Of a stretch of DNA of 36,056 nucleotides, positions 23,549 to 31,360 are shown piece after piece (position 1 is the stretch's first letter; every line of letters begins with the position of its first letter). The position numbers and the translations under genes are program-made. Below the pieces are notes generated by a model. That model saw nothing but the letters and a program-made list of their open reading frames with translations. It did no database searches and was not told the DNA's origin. Source of the DNA: an uncultured Prevotellaceae bacterium. GTDB lineage: Bacteria; Bacteroidota; Bacteroidia; Bacteroidales; Bacteroidaceae. Location of the stretch: assembly GCA_902775075.1 (NCBI GenBank), contig CACYKX010000016.1:1-36056 (forward strand), written 5' to 3'.

Positions 23549-26484
23549 TATAGTTTTACCTTTTTAATATTACCATTATATTTCACCATCTTACCATGAG
23601 GATGATCCATGACGAGAGACTGAGCATGACCGGAAGTAATATACACGATATTGAACCGACGATTCTTCAACATTCCATCAAAGTCTCCCTGTCTGTCACA
23701 GATGGTAAGTGTCTTATCATGATCATTGTATTTGAAATCTATCGTTGCATACTTTCCCTTCTCATAATTATAATTCGTTCCCTCATCCTCATAAAGTGTA
23801 AACTCAGCATCTCGACCCGCATAGACATACAAGTTGATGAGTTCCGCAGACTTCTGGTCACTCCACTCCATCTCAGGGCCAAAAGGAATGATACCGCCAG
23901 CAGGTACAAAGACTGGGATTCGCTCATAAGGAGCATCTGCAACAATCGTTTGACCACCATCATAATATTTACCAGTATACAGATCGTACCATCCACATTG
24001 CTTAGGGAGATAAACCTCACGGGAACGAGCCTGATACTTTCCTACCGGACACGCCATAAGCGAAGGACCGAACATCCACTGATCTTTAATATCATAGACT
24101 TTTTCGTCACCATTGAAATCCATTACGAGGGCACGCATCATGGTATAGTCTCTGAAATGTACAGCACCCGCCATACTATAAAGATAAGGCATCAGGCGAT
24201 AGCGCAAGCGGTCATAATAGAGGATACTTTGATAGGCCGGATGATTCTCCGGTGCGATATTCCAGACTTCGCGCAACGGCCATTGTCCATGTGTACGGTA
24301 AAGTGGGATAAAACAGCCAAACTGATTCCATCGGGTCTGTAACTCTCGCCATTCCTTCAGATCAGCATTTTCCTCACCGGTCTTGTCATACCACTGTTGG
24401 GCAGCAACATAACGATTTTCTACACAGAATCCACCTTGGTCCATTCCCCAGAAAGGCAATCCTGAAAGAGAATAATTCATTCCAGCCGTCATCTGGGCAC
24501 GCATATCCTCCCATCGAGTAGCGATATCTCCGCTCCAAGTGGCAGTACTATAACGTTGTTCGCCGGCAAAACCACTACGGGTGAGCAAGAACACACGTTG
24601 ATTAGGATTCACAGAACGTTGTCCATGATAGATAGCTTCGGCATTCACGATAGAATAGGCATTGAAATATTCGGTAGAGGTACCCAAGGCTGTAGGTCCG
24701 CACAAAGCCTTACGATACCACATCGGAGTACAGTCTCGCACATTAGGTTCACTGGCATCCATCCACCAAGCATCAATACCAAACTTATACTTGGAATATA
24801 AATTTTCATCCATCTGTCTCCAGAACATCTTACGAGCCCCTGCCGAATATGCATCATAGAAACTCCCCATATATCCTAACCAGTCATAGATACTGTCGTT
24901 GATGGCCTGATGATACATCCATCCATTTTTATCCAATTCTTTATAATTTGCTACAGTGTTATAGAATTTAGGCCATACGGAGATCATGAATCTTCCATTC
25001 ATGGCATGCACGCTGTCCAGCATAGCCTGAGGATTAGGATAACGAGAAGTCTCAAAAGTATGATCTCCCCAGCTGTCCAGTTTCCAATAGTTCCAGTCTT
25101 GCACGATATTATCTATCGGAATATGGCGGTCACGGAAAGTCTTGAGCGTAGACTCTATCTCCTCACTACTCTTGTAGCGTTCACGACTCTGCCAGAAGCC
25201 GAGCGTCCATTTCGGATACACCTGTGCCTTCCCGGTAAGAGTGCGATAGCCGGAGATTACCTCGTCAAGATTATTACCGGCTATAAAATAATAGTCCAGG
25301 TCTTTCGACATTTCATTCCAAATGCTCAGCTGTCCTTGTTCCTGTTCGCTACGGGGTGCTGCGACACGGAGTCCACAATATGAAACATCGCCGTCAGGAT
25401 ACCAGTCGATAAGGATTTTCGACTTAGCATTCTTCTTCAGCGCCACATTGAATTTATAGGCATTAGGATTCCATGCTGTACGCCAGCGTTCGGGAACAAC
25501 CAACTTACCATCGACATAGATTTTCATATATCCTGCATAATAGAGGATGAAACGATAAAGGTTGTCTACCGGTGCCTGGATATAACCTTCATAGGTGACA
25601 TGGGAACCATTCAACGGGAATCCCTTTGGCAGGTTGCCTACTCCAATATCTTTCGTAGTACGCGCCGGAATATCTGGCAACGCGAACTCAAAGTATATAC
25701 TGTCTTCACCACGTACAATTTGTCGTCCGTCCTTGGAAGTATAAGTTCCGGTAAGTTGCCCTCTCTGCCCATTCTTATCATATAAGGTAAAAGCTCTATT
25801 CAACTGGAGATAGTCATTCGGGTTACCAAACCTTCCATAGCTATAGCTATCCCACAGGATACCATAATTATAGCTACTGACCACGAAAGGCACACTCACC
25901 TTAGTATTATACTGGAAAAGTTCTTCATTTTTACCTTTCATGTTCAGTTCCTCACTCTGATGCTGTCCCAGTCCATAGAAAGCCTCATCCTTGGAACTAT
26001 CAAAGACCAAATGCCAGGAGAAGCCTTTACGCTGATCTTCCGGTACTCTATCCACGTCAACCCCTATCTCACGGTCAGGAACCCGATAAGGAATCAAGTT
26101 CTTGGTCTGTTCTGCAGTAATCTGATGTCCATTACGGTCATAGAAGGTCACATATCCCGTTTGTTTATCCACATGAGCGGAGACATCCTGTGTTGAAACC
26201 ACCACACATCCGTTCTGCTCAGACACTTGAGGAACGATACTGGTATCCAACTTAGGAGTGATGATCAAAGAATGTTTCACAGGGAAATTCTGTTCACTGG
26301 TCGCTTCCACACGAATAATTTTTGAGTTGATCACCTGAAGGCGAACCCAATGCGGAGACTGCGAAGACGAAGGATTCTGAACCCGAACGGTAAAGAAATT
26401 ACCATTCTGAATATAATCCGTTGCCGAGACCGATAATGCCCCTAACAGAAATAGGTTAATAAAAAGAAATTTTATGCGTTTCAT
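23548..26484 (-). CDS. GH31 alpha-xylosidase-type glycoside hydrolase with PA14 insert
   Basis: A 978-residue exported enzyme (signal peptide to about residue 21, VSA-TD). The GH31 N-terminal beta-sandwich is interrupted by a PA14 domain (about 240-385: GSHVTYEGYIQAPVDNLYRF, GYMKIYVDGKLVV, DWYPDGDVSYCGLRV). That insertion is characteristic of xyloglucan-active alpha-xylosidases such as those of B. ovatus and Cellvibrio. The catalytic barrel has nucleophile Asp576 in WWMDASEPN and acid/base Asp653 in WSGDIATRW. C-terminal beta domains follow (DLYTGKYYDGG, FVPAGGIIPFG). It leads the GH31-GH2 operon and has a -7 box 21 bases upstream. No SusC/SusD genes lie nearby. Alpha-xylosidase is inferred from the PA14 architecture; alpha-glucosidase remains possible. 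Confidence 0.93.
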   Translation of the reverse strand: MKRIKFLFINLFLLGALSVSATDYIQNGNFFTVRVQNPSSSQSPHWVRLQVINSKIIRVEATSEQNFPVKHSLIITPKLDTSIVPQVSEQNGCVVVSTQDVSAHVDKQTGYVTFYDRNGHQITAEQTKNLIPYRVPDREIGVDVDRVPEDQRKGFSWHLVFDSSKDEAFYGLGQHQSEELNMKGKNEELFQYNTKVSVPFVVSSYNYGILWDSYSYGRFGNPNDYLQLNRAFTLYDKNGQRGQLTGTYTSKDGRQIVRGEDSIYFEFALPDIPARTTKDIGVGNLPKGFPLNGSHVTYEGYIQAPVDNLYRFILYYAGYMKIYVDGKLVVPERWRTAWNPNAYKFNVALKKNAKSKILIDWYPDGDVSYCGLRVAAPRSEQEQGQLSIWNEMSKDLDYYFIAGNNLDEVISGYRTLTGKAQVYPKWTLGFWQSRERYKSSEEIESTLKTFRDRHIPIDNIVQDWNYWKLDSWGDHTFETSRYPNPQAMLDSVHAMNGRFMISVWPKFYNTVANYKELDKNGWMYHQAINDSIYDWLGYMGSFYDAYSAGARKMFWRQMDENLYSKYKFGIDAWWMDASEPNVRDCTPMWYRKALCGPTALGTSTEYFNAYSIVNAEAIYHGQRSVNPNQRVFLLTRSGFAGEQRYSTATWSGDIATRWEDMRAQMTAGMNYSLSGLPFWGMDQGGFCVENRYVAAQQWYDKTGEENADLKEWRELQTRWNQFGCFIPLYRTHGQWPLREVWNIAPENHPAYQSILYYDRLRYRLMPYLYSMAGAVHFRDYTMMRALVMDFNGDEKVYDIKDQWMFGPSLMACPVGKYQARSREVYLPKQCGWYDLYTGKYYDGGQTIVADAPYERIPVFVPAGGIIPFGPEMEWSDQKSAELINLYVYAGRDAEFTLYEDEGTNYNYEKGKYATIDFKYNDHDKTLTICDRQGDFDGMLKNRRFNIVYITSGHAQSLVMDHPHGKMVKYNGNIKKVKL

Positions 26485-26504
26485 GTTTTAAAGTTAATTC
26501 GTGG

Positions 26505-26538
26505 CAAAGATAATAAAAAAATCGGTATATGCCACAAA
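26505..26538 (-). promoter_or_regulatory. probable promoter for the GH31-GH2 operon
   Basis: On the minus strand TATCTTTG (26505-26512) with TTTG (26535-26538) 22 bases upstream. The -7 box is consensus; the spacer is one or two bases long, which may mean that an activator is needed. The ATG at 26484 follows after about 20 bases. Confidence 0.6.
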
Positions 26539-26743
26539 TTCCTTATACAATCAGCAGAAATTCTTTATATGTATGGGGGCCGAAAAGGATTGTTCCGGGA
26601 AGATATTTTTATAAAATTTAAGTTTTTCCACGGAAATGTTAAAAGAAAATGTGTTCCATATTTTGCTCAATCTAGAACAAACAGGAAGCATCTACCACCT
26701 TTGAAACAAGAAAAATACCATTTAAGAAATTGATTTTCCGAAC

Positions 26744-26755
26744 GAAGTTAACTTC
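26744..26755. repeat. short GTTAAC palindrome (unit 1)
   Basis: GAAGTTAACTTC, a perfect 12-base palindrome. With its flank ACGAAGTTAACTTC (26742-26755) it is a direct repeat, 22 bases away, of the centre of the next palindrome (26764-26777), and it shares one base with it. Confidence 0.85.
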
Positions 26756-26788
26756 ATCAGCTTACGAAGTTAACTTCGTAAGCTGATG
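26755..26788. repeat. perfect 34-base GTTAAC palindrome (unit 2)
   Basis: Each half is 17 bases: CATCAGCTTACGAAGTT followed by its exact reverse complement. The centre is the GTTAAC at 26769-26774. There is no loop, so as RNA or extruded DNA the tip would open by a few bases. It is not followed by a T run on either strand and so does not look like a terminator. Confidence 0.93.
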
Positions 26789-26799
26789 CGAGTAGGTTT

Positions 26800-26831
26800 G
26801 TAGGCTTACACAGTTAACTGTATAAGCCTAC
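26800..26831. repeat. 32-base GTTAAC palindrome with one mismatch (unit 3)
   Basis: GTAGGCTTACACAGTT pairs with the following 16 bases except at 26809 (C) opposite 26822 (A). The centre is the GTTAAC at 26813-26818. An outer pair GATGCG (26785-26790) with CGCATC (26831-26836) can enclose it. Compared with unit 2, five paired positions differ on both arms with pairing retained. Confidence 0.9.
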
Positions 26832-27024
26832 GCATCCTGTATATTTTGGAGACAAGCCACGTATTCAAAACATAACTTTCTATAAATCAACAACTTACAA
26901 TTAACTCATATTTCTAATCAGCCCTTCTTTTATTTTGAATTCGCAAATTATGAGCACCTTTTATCGATAGAGAATTAAGGAATAAAAAGTAATTTTAACG
27001 GCGGCAGGATTCAATTGGCAACAA

Positions 27025-27075
27025 CAAAAAAAAGAACTCTCGCAAGGACCAATTAGTCTTACGAGAGTTCTTTTA
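27025..27075 (-). terminator. Rho-independent terminator of glmM (possibly bidirectional)
   Basis: GAACTCTCG (27034-27042) pairs with CGAGAGTTC (27062-27070), extended by A/T flanks, with an inner AAG/CTT stem. On the minus strand the stem is followed by a run of T after glmM; on the plus strand by TTTTATATT. Confidence 0.88.
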
Positions 27076-27099
27076 TATTATTTCTTATATCACTAGTGA

Positions 27100-28494
27100 T
27101 TATTTCTGCATGTCATAAACAATCTGCATCAACTGCTTGCCTAAAGCATCTGCTTCCTCCATGGTGGAAGCCTCACTATATACGCGAATGATTGGTTCTG
27201 TGTTACTTTTACGGAGATGTACCCATTTGGTAGAGAAATCGAGTTTTACGCCGTCGATATCGGTAACCTGTACATCTGGCTCCTTGCCATATTTCTCCTT
27301 TACTTGGACGAGTATTGCATCCACATCGGTAGAAGGGGTGAGATCGATACGGTTCTTGGCGATAAAGTAGTTAGGGAAACTTGCACGAAGTTCACTTACC
27401 TTTACGTTTTTCTGAGCTAAGCTACTCAGGAACAAGGCGATACCAACGAGGGCATCACGACCGTAATGGCTCTCTGGATAGATTACTCCACCATTACCTT
27501 CACCACCAATTACGGCACCGACTTCTTTCATCTTGGTCGTCACATTAACCTCACCTACTGCTGCGGCATAATACTTGCAGCCGTGTTTCTCGGTAACATC
27601 ACGCAAAGCACGGGTTGAACTTAGGTTGCTAACAGTAGCACCCTTCACATGGTCTAAGATATAATCGGCTACGGTTACGAGTGTGTACTCTTCGCCATAC
27701 ATCTTTCCATCTTCCTGGATGAATGCCAGACGGTCTACGTCAGGATCTACAACGATACCTAAATCATAGCCACCTTTCTTTAATTCGTCCATGATGCCAC
27801 CCAAGTTCTTCTCCAAAGGTTCTGGATTATGAGCAAAATCACCATTGGCCTCTCCATTCAAGAACTTGTATTCTACTCCAAGTTTATCCAACAGTTCTGG
27901 CAAAATGATACCACCTACGGAATTTACAGAATCGACGACAACCTTGAAATGTGAATTCTTGATAGCCTCAACATCTACCAGTTCAAGAGCCAATACAGAC
28001 TCGATATGGCGCTGGTCGAAAGTGTTATCTTCTACATATTTACCTAAATTGTCGACATCGGCATACTCGAAATCTTCTTTCTCTGCAATACTCAGCACTT
28101 CGTTTCCATCTGCCTTGGTAAGGAATTCTCCTTCGTGGTTCAAGAGTTTAAGTGCATTCCAATGACGAGGATTATGACTGGCTGTAATGATGATACCACC
28201 ATCAGCACCACTCATTCTAACAGCAAGTTCTGTGGTTGGTGTTGTGGCCAAACCGATATTGATTACATCGTAACCCATACCCATCAATGTACCACAAACG
28301 ACATTCTTTACCATCTCGCCAGAAATGCGGGCATCACGACCAACAACAATTTTATTACTATTAGACTTACCGCTACGACGAATGAACGTAGCATAAGCTG
28401 ATGTGAACTTTACAATATCGAGCGGATTCAATGTATCGCCCGCAGGTCCGCCTATTGTACCACGGATTCCTGAAATAGACTTTATTAATGTCAT
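27100..28494 (-). CDS. glmM: phosphoglucosamine mutase
   Basis: A 464-residue alpha-D-phosphohexomutase, predicted to interconvert glucosamine-6-phosphate and glucosamine-1-phosphate for UDP-GlcNAc and thus peptidoglycan and LPS. The four family signatures are complete: SGIRGTIGG at the N-terminus, the active-site phosphoserine loop TASHNPRHWN (Ser106), metal loop DPDVDR (250-255), sugar loop GGEGNGG and phosphate loop RKSNTEPIIRVY near the end. Phosphomannomutase activity cannot be excluded, but the Bacteroidales form linked to a DUF4827 gene is usually annotated GlmM. It starts 16 bases after the DUF4827 stop and ends in a strong terminator. Confidence 0.93.
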   Translation of the reverse strand: MTLIKSISGIRGTIGGPAGDTLNPLDIVKFTSAYATFIRRSGKSNSNKIVVGRDARISGEMVKNVVCGTLMGMGYDVINIGLATTPTTELAVRMSGADGGIIITASHNPRHWNALKLLNHEGEFLTKADGNEVLSIAEKEDFEYADVDNLGKYVEDNTFDQRHIESVLALELVDVEAIKNSHFKVVVDSVNSVGGIILPELLDKLGVEYKFLNGEANGDFAHNPEPLEKNLGGIMDELKKGGYDLGIVVDPDVDRLAFIQEDGKMYGEEYTLVTVADYILDHVKGATVSNLSSTRALRDVTEKHGCKYYAAAVGEVNVTTKMKEVGAVIGGEGNGGVIYPESHYGRDALVGIALFLSSLAQKNVKVSELRASFPNYFIAKNRIDLTPSTDVDAILVQVKEKYGKEPDVQVTDIDGVKLDFSTKWVHLRKSNTEPIIRVYSEASTMEEADALGKQLMQIVYDMQK

Positions 28495-28510
28495 CTTCTT
28501 ATTAAATATA

Positions 28511-29182
28511 TTATTTGCCCATCATATAATAAATATGATAATAGAATGGGGCTACATATTCACTGGCTTTTTGATGGCCCTGACCATGAGGTACGATCAA
28601 TTTTACTTCTGCCATCGTTGATTTCTCGTTGATATATCTATCCAGACGAAGATAAGTCAGAGGGAACAACCAGCCCGCAGGTACTGAGGCGCCATATTGT
28701 TTTAACATCACTCCTTCTATAAAGGAAGCCTCAAATGTGCCGGATGTGTTGATAACAGACATCTTCTCCGGAACATTTCCCAAGGTCGGCAAATTGACTT
28801 GATTGTTTGTGGTACAAGAATCACGAGGTACCGTATTGATATCTCTGTCTGAAAAGCTCTGTATATTATACTCGTCATAACGACAAAGTACTTCATGAGG
28901 TTTTCCGTCTGCAGGAAGAACTGTACCTGTACCACGATTCACGATCTGCATATAGACACCGGTATTCTCGAACAATACGTACTGGTTCTTCGATACATCA
29001 GTGACCGTATCTTTCAGAAATTGCGTTTCTGAAATCACATTGATTTTATTGGCAACAATAAAAGTATTGATAGATTGGCGCTCACGATCGCGCTGTTCTG
29101 CGTATGTCTCTGTATCGCTACAAGATTCAAAGGTTACCGCTACTGACAATATCAGTAATACTGTATATAAGAATTTCTTCAT
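28511..29182 (-). CDS. DUF4827 lipoprotein (FKBP-like fold family)
   Basis: A 223-residue predicted lipoprotein with lipobox TFESC (Cys21). After the anchor comes a helical segment YAEQRDRERQSINTFIVANK, then a beta-rich domain with VYMQIVNRGTGTVL, HEVLCRYDEYNIQS and, near the end, VKLIVPHGQGHQKASEYVAPFYYHIYYM. This pattern matches DUF4827, a Bacteroidales family that resembles FKBP-type peptidyl-prolyl isomerases and is commonly beside glmM. Isomerase activity is unproven. It leads a two-gene unit with glmM; a -7 box TAACTTTG lies at 29205-29212. Confidence 0.85.
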   Translation of the reverse strand: MKKFLYTVLLILSVAVTFESCSDTETYAEQRDRERQSINTFIVANKINVISETQFLKDTVTDVSKNQYVLFENTGVYMQIVNRGTGTVLPADGKPHEVLCRYDEYNIQSFSDRDINTVPRDSCTTNNQVNLPTLGNVPEKMSVINTSGTFEASFIEGVMLKQYGASVPAGWLFPLTYLRLDRYINEKSTMAEVKLIVPHGQGHQKASEYVAPFYYHIYYMMGK

Positions 29183-29204
29183 TTTCGCCTGATTATTTTA
29201 AGGG

Positions 29205-29212
29205 CAAAGTTA
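29205..29212 (-). promoter_or_regulatory. -7 promoter box for DUF4827-glmM
   Basis: Reads TAACTTTG on the minus strand, 22 bases before the ATG at 29182. No -33 element is clear. It lies in the 92-base gap behind the NrnA gene, so glmM expression does not depend on that operon. Confidence 0.6.
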
Positions 29213-29274
29213 CAAAAAAGATAAAACAAGTATTGCTGCTTACCTTCGTTTTTTAGATATATTATAATTTTTCA

Positions 29275-30312
29275 TCATTTACGAAGCATCTCGGCATAAC
29301 TTTTTATCGCTTGACGTGCTATTTTCTCTGCTTCTTCGATGCTGCAATGTAATTTTCCACCACTGGCATTGAGATGACCTCCTCCATTGAAAAATTCTTC
29401 TGCGACCTTATTGCATGGGAAATCGTCAACGGAGCGTAAACTTACAAATACCAAATTATCCGTATCGGTATCTTCACGCAATGATATCGAGAGTTTGGTT
29501 CCCTTGATGCGTAATGGTTCGTTCACAAGTCCCTCTAAGTCGCCCTTTATAAAATTGAATCGTGTCATCTCATCACGGGTGACGGTATAATATGAGGCAT
29601 GGAGGTCTTCAAAGTAATTCATTTTCTGATTCAACAAATATCCACGGAAACGAATTGCCCACGAACTGTAATTATTAAATACATTACGATAGATTTTATC
29701 CTTGTCGATATGTTTTGACAGTAACTGACTGATGATAAAATAGATAGCTGGATCGGTACTGTTATAAGTGAAACCGCCTGTATCTGTCATCATTCCGCAA
29801 TAGACCGGAACGGCCCATGCCTTTTTCATAGACTCGAAACCGTCTAACTGCCAAACGATTCGGAACACCAGTTCGCTCGTAGAACTGGCCTTAGGGTATG
29901 ATAAGATCATAGCATCATCCAAAGATGGATTGAGATGATGGTCGATCATGACTTTCTTACATCTGGCCTGAGTGAGCAGTTCTCCCATCTCTTCGATACG
30001 GGTAGGTACATTAAAGTCTAGACAGAATATCAGGTCTGCCTGAGAGAATAAAGCTTCTACCTTGTCTGCATGCTTGTCGTAACGGATTATCTTATCGGTA
30101 TTGGGTAACCAATGTAAGAAATCGGGATAGGCATCCGGAACAATAATAGAAGGATTTTTGCCTAAACTCCTTAGGTATTCGGCCCATCCGAGACTTGAAC
30201 CAATAGCATCACCATCAGGAGATTTATGACAAAGAATCAATATACGTGAAGAAGCCGCTATCCAGTCCTTCAAGGTAGCGGCTTCCTGTTCTGACAATAG
30301 ATTAATATTCAT
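29275..30312 (-). CDS. nrnA: DHH family phosphoesterase, NrnA-like nanoRNase/pAp phosphatase
   Basis: A 345-residue DHH-DHHA1 enzyme. Metal ligands are seen in ILCHKSPDGDAIGSSLG (HxxPDGDA-type, residues about 28-42), CLDFNVP (Asp99) and IDHH (Asp124-His126). The C-terminal DHHA1 motif GGGHLNASGG binds substrate phosphate. NrnA proteins degrade 2-5 nt RNA fragments and dephosphorylate 3'-phosphoadenosine 5'-phosphate in the cytoplasm, standing in for Orn. Length is close to the family's usual 310-345. Its ATG overlaps the stop of the upstream nucleotidyltransferase by one base (TAATG), so translation is coupled. Confidence 0.9.
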   Translation of the reverse strand: MNINLLSEQEAATLKDWIAASSRILILCHKSPDGDAIGSSLGWAEYLRSLGKNPSIIVPDAYPDFLHWLPNTDKIIRYDKHADKVEALFSQADLIFCLDFNVPTRIEEMGELLTQARCKKVMIDHHLNPSLDDAMILSYPKASSTSELVFRIVWQLDGFESMKKAWAVPVYCGMMTDTGGFTYNSTDPAIYFIISQLLSKHIDKDKIYRNVFNNYSSWAIRFRGYLLNQKMNYFEDLHASYYTVTRDEMTRFNFIKGDLEGLVNEPLRIKGTKLSISLREDTDTDNLVFVSLRSVDDFPCNKVAEEFFNGGGHLNASGGKLHCSIEEAEKIARQAIKSYAEMLRK

Positions 30313-31223
30313 TAAAACAATTTGTTAGGATATACACCTTCGTCGATCAGTTTCTGAATCTTTGCTACAACGCTATCACGGTCGGCAGCATAAGTTACGC
30401 CAAACCATTTGCTTGTAGTATCCAAAACCTGAACAGTTGCTGTCTTTTCGTTGATCAACTTATTTACCATCAACGGAATAAAGAATTCTGCCTTCAGATT
30501 TGTCATATTTGCAGGATCGCTCAGGAACTCTTTGAAATAAGCCTCGCTATATTCAAAATAGTCTGGAGTGAAGCCCCATACGTTCATTGATACTGGGGTA
30601 TTATCAGCAACGGTTACCCATTCGCCATTCTCATCCTTATACTGTACATTACCATCATGACGCTCTATCTCTGTACGCTCTACGACGGTCTGCAGGTTTT
30701 CATTAGCATCCTTTGAGCAAATACCACGAGCTACGGTACCGTTCTCGCTCAATGTGTTACCGACACGGAAACCAACCATTGCATAACGGTTCTTGCTGCC
30801 CTCAGGAAGCTCTGACAGGAATTTGCCAATTACCTTGAAGCAATCACGATTATAGAAGTCATCGCAGTTGATAACACAGAAAGGTTCCTTGATGATATCC
30901 TTTGCCATCAAAACGGCATGGTTAGTACCCCAAGGTTTTTGTCTTCCTTCTGGTACCTTGAATCCTTCCGGTAGGTCTTCGATACTCTGGAAGCATAACT
31001 CACAAGGTACATGACCTTCATATTTTGAAAGAATCTTCTCTCTGAAATCTTGTTCGAAATCCTTGCGGATAACCCAAACGATTTTACCAAAACCGGCCTG
31101 AATAGCATCATATATACTATAGTCCATAATAGTTTCACCATTAGGACCTAGTCCGTCTAACTGTTTCAATCCACCGTAACGACTGCCCATACCGGCAGCA
31201 AGAAGTAATAATGTAGGTTTCAT
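30312..31223 (-). CDS. sugar-phosphate nucleotidyltransferase family protein
   Basis: A 303-residue nucleotidyltransferase with the pyrophosphorylase signature LAAGMGSRYGGLKQLDGLGP (residues 8-27; G-x-G-[ST]-R then Lys20), WGTNHAVLMAKD and the metal-binding INCDDFYNRD. A C-terminal segment follows, ending DRDSVVAKIQKLIDEGVYP. It should join an NTP to a sugar or alcohol phosphate; the NDP-sugar product is not deducible. The insert with KDENGEWVTVADNTPVSMNVWGF is typical of a Bacteroidota/Firmicutes subgroup of unknown substrate. First gene of a two-gene unit with nrnA. Its promoter region contains the 29-base tandem repeat. Confidence 0.85.
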   Translation of the reverse strand: MKPTLLLLAAGMGSRYGGLKQLDGLGPNGETIMDYSIYDAIQAGFGKIVWVIRKDFEQDFREKILSKYEGHVPCELCFQSIEDLPEGFKVPEGRQKPWGTNHAVLMAKDIIKEPFCVINCDDFYNRDCFKVIGKFLSELPEGSKNRYAMVGFRVGNTLSENGTVARGICSKDANENLQTVVERTEIERHDGNVQYKDENGEWVTVADNTPVSMNVWGFTPDYFEYSEAYFKEFLSDPANMTNLKAEFFIPLMVNKLINEKTATVQVLDTTSKWFGVTYAADRDSVVAKIQKLIDEGVYPNKLF

Positions 31224-31249
31224 ATTTTTGTTTTTAGAATTATTAGTTG

Positions 31250-31257
31250 CAAAAATA
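31250..31257 (-). promoter_or_regulatory. -7 promoter box for the nucleotidyltransferase-nrnA unit
   Basis: Reads TATTTTTG on the minus strand, 27 bases before the ATG at 31223. The expected -33 position (about 31278-31281) falls on the edge of the 29-base repeat and reads CTTC rather than TTTG. Confidence 0.6.
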
Positions 31258-31276
31258 CTAATTTTATAGGAAAAAG

Positions 31277-31334
31277 GAAGTAGGTTACTCTACATTTTTC
31301 TTTTTGAAGTAGGTTACTCTACATTTTTCTTTTT
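31277..31334. repeat. two perfect tandem copies of a 29-base unit
   Basis: Copies at 31277-31305 and 31306-31334 are identical. Each contains GTAGGTTACTCTAC, an imperfect dyad (GTAG/CTAC), followed by ATTTTTCTTTTT. They sit between the tamL stop (31361) and the -7 box of the nucleotidyltransferase gene, starting where the -33 element should be. Confidence 0.95.
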
Positions 31335-31360
31335 GTCTAACGTTTTTTATATCATAAGGA

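Larger units (their letters stand above)
26485..27099. other. 615-base intergenic region upstream of the GH31-GH2 operon
   Basis: No coding frame is supported here. It contains the GH31 promoter (26505-26538), a TGTTC...GAACA inverted pair (26652-26656 and 26675-26679, loop 18), the GTTAAC palindrome cluster (26744-26836) and the glmM terminator (27025-27075). The stretches 26545-26650 and 26840-27020 are AT-rich with no pattern I can name. Confidence 0.7.

Noticed and set aside
23596..24342. 248-codon plus-strand frame opposite GH31
   Set aside because: Antisense to a conserved catalytic enzyme, with Ile/Arg/Ser-rich content typical of shadow frames.
26755..26831. Rho-independent terminators
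   Set aside because: The palindromes have no T run on either strand, and glmM already has a strong terminator at 27025-27075.
31277..31334. CRISPR array
   Set aside because: The two 29-base copies abut directly with no spacer and there are no cas genes.
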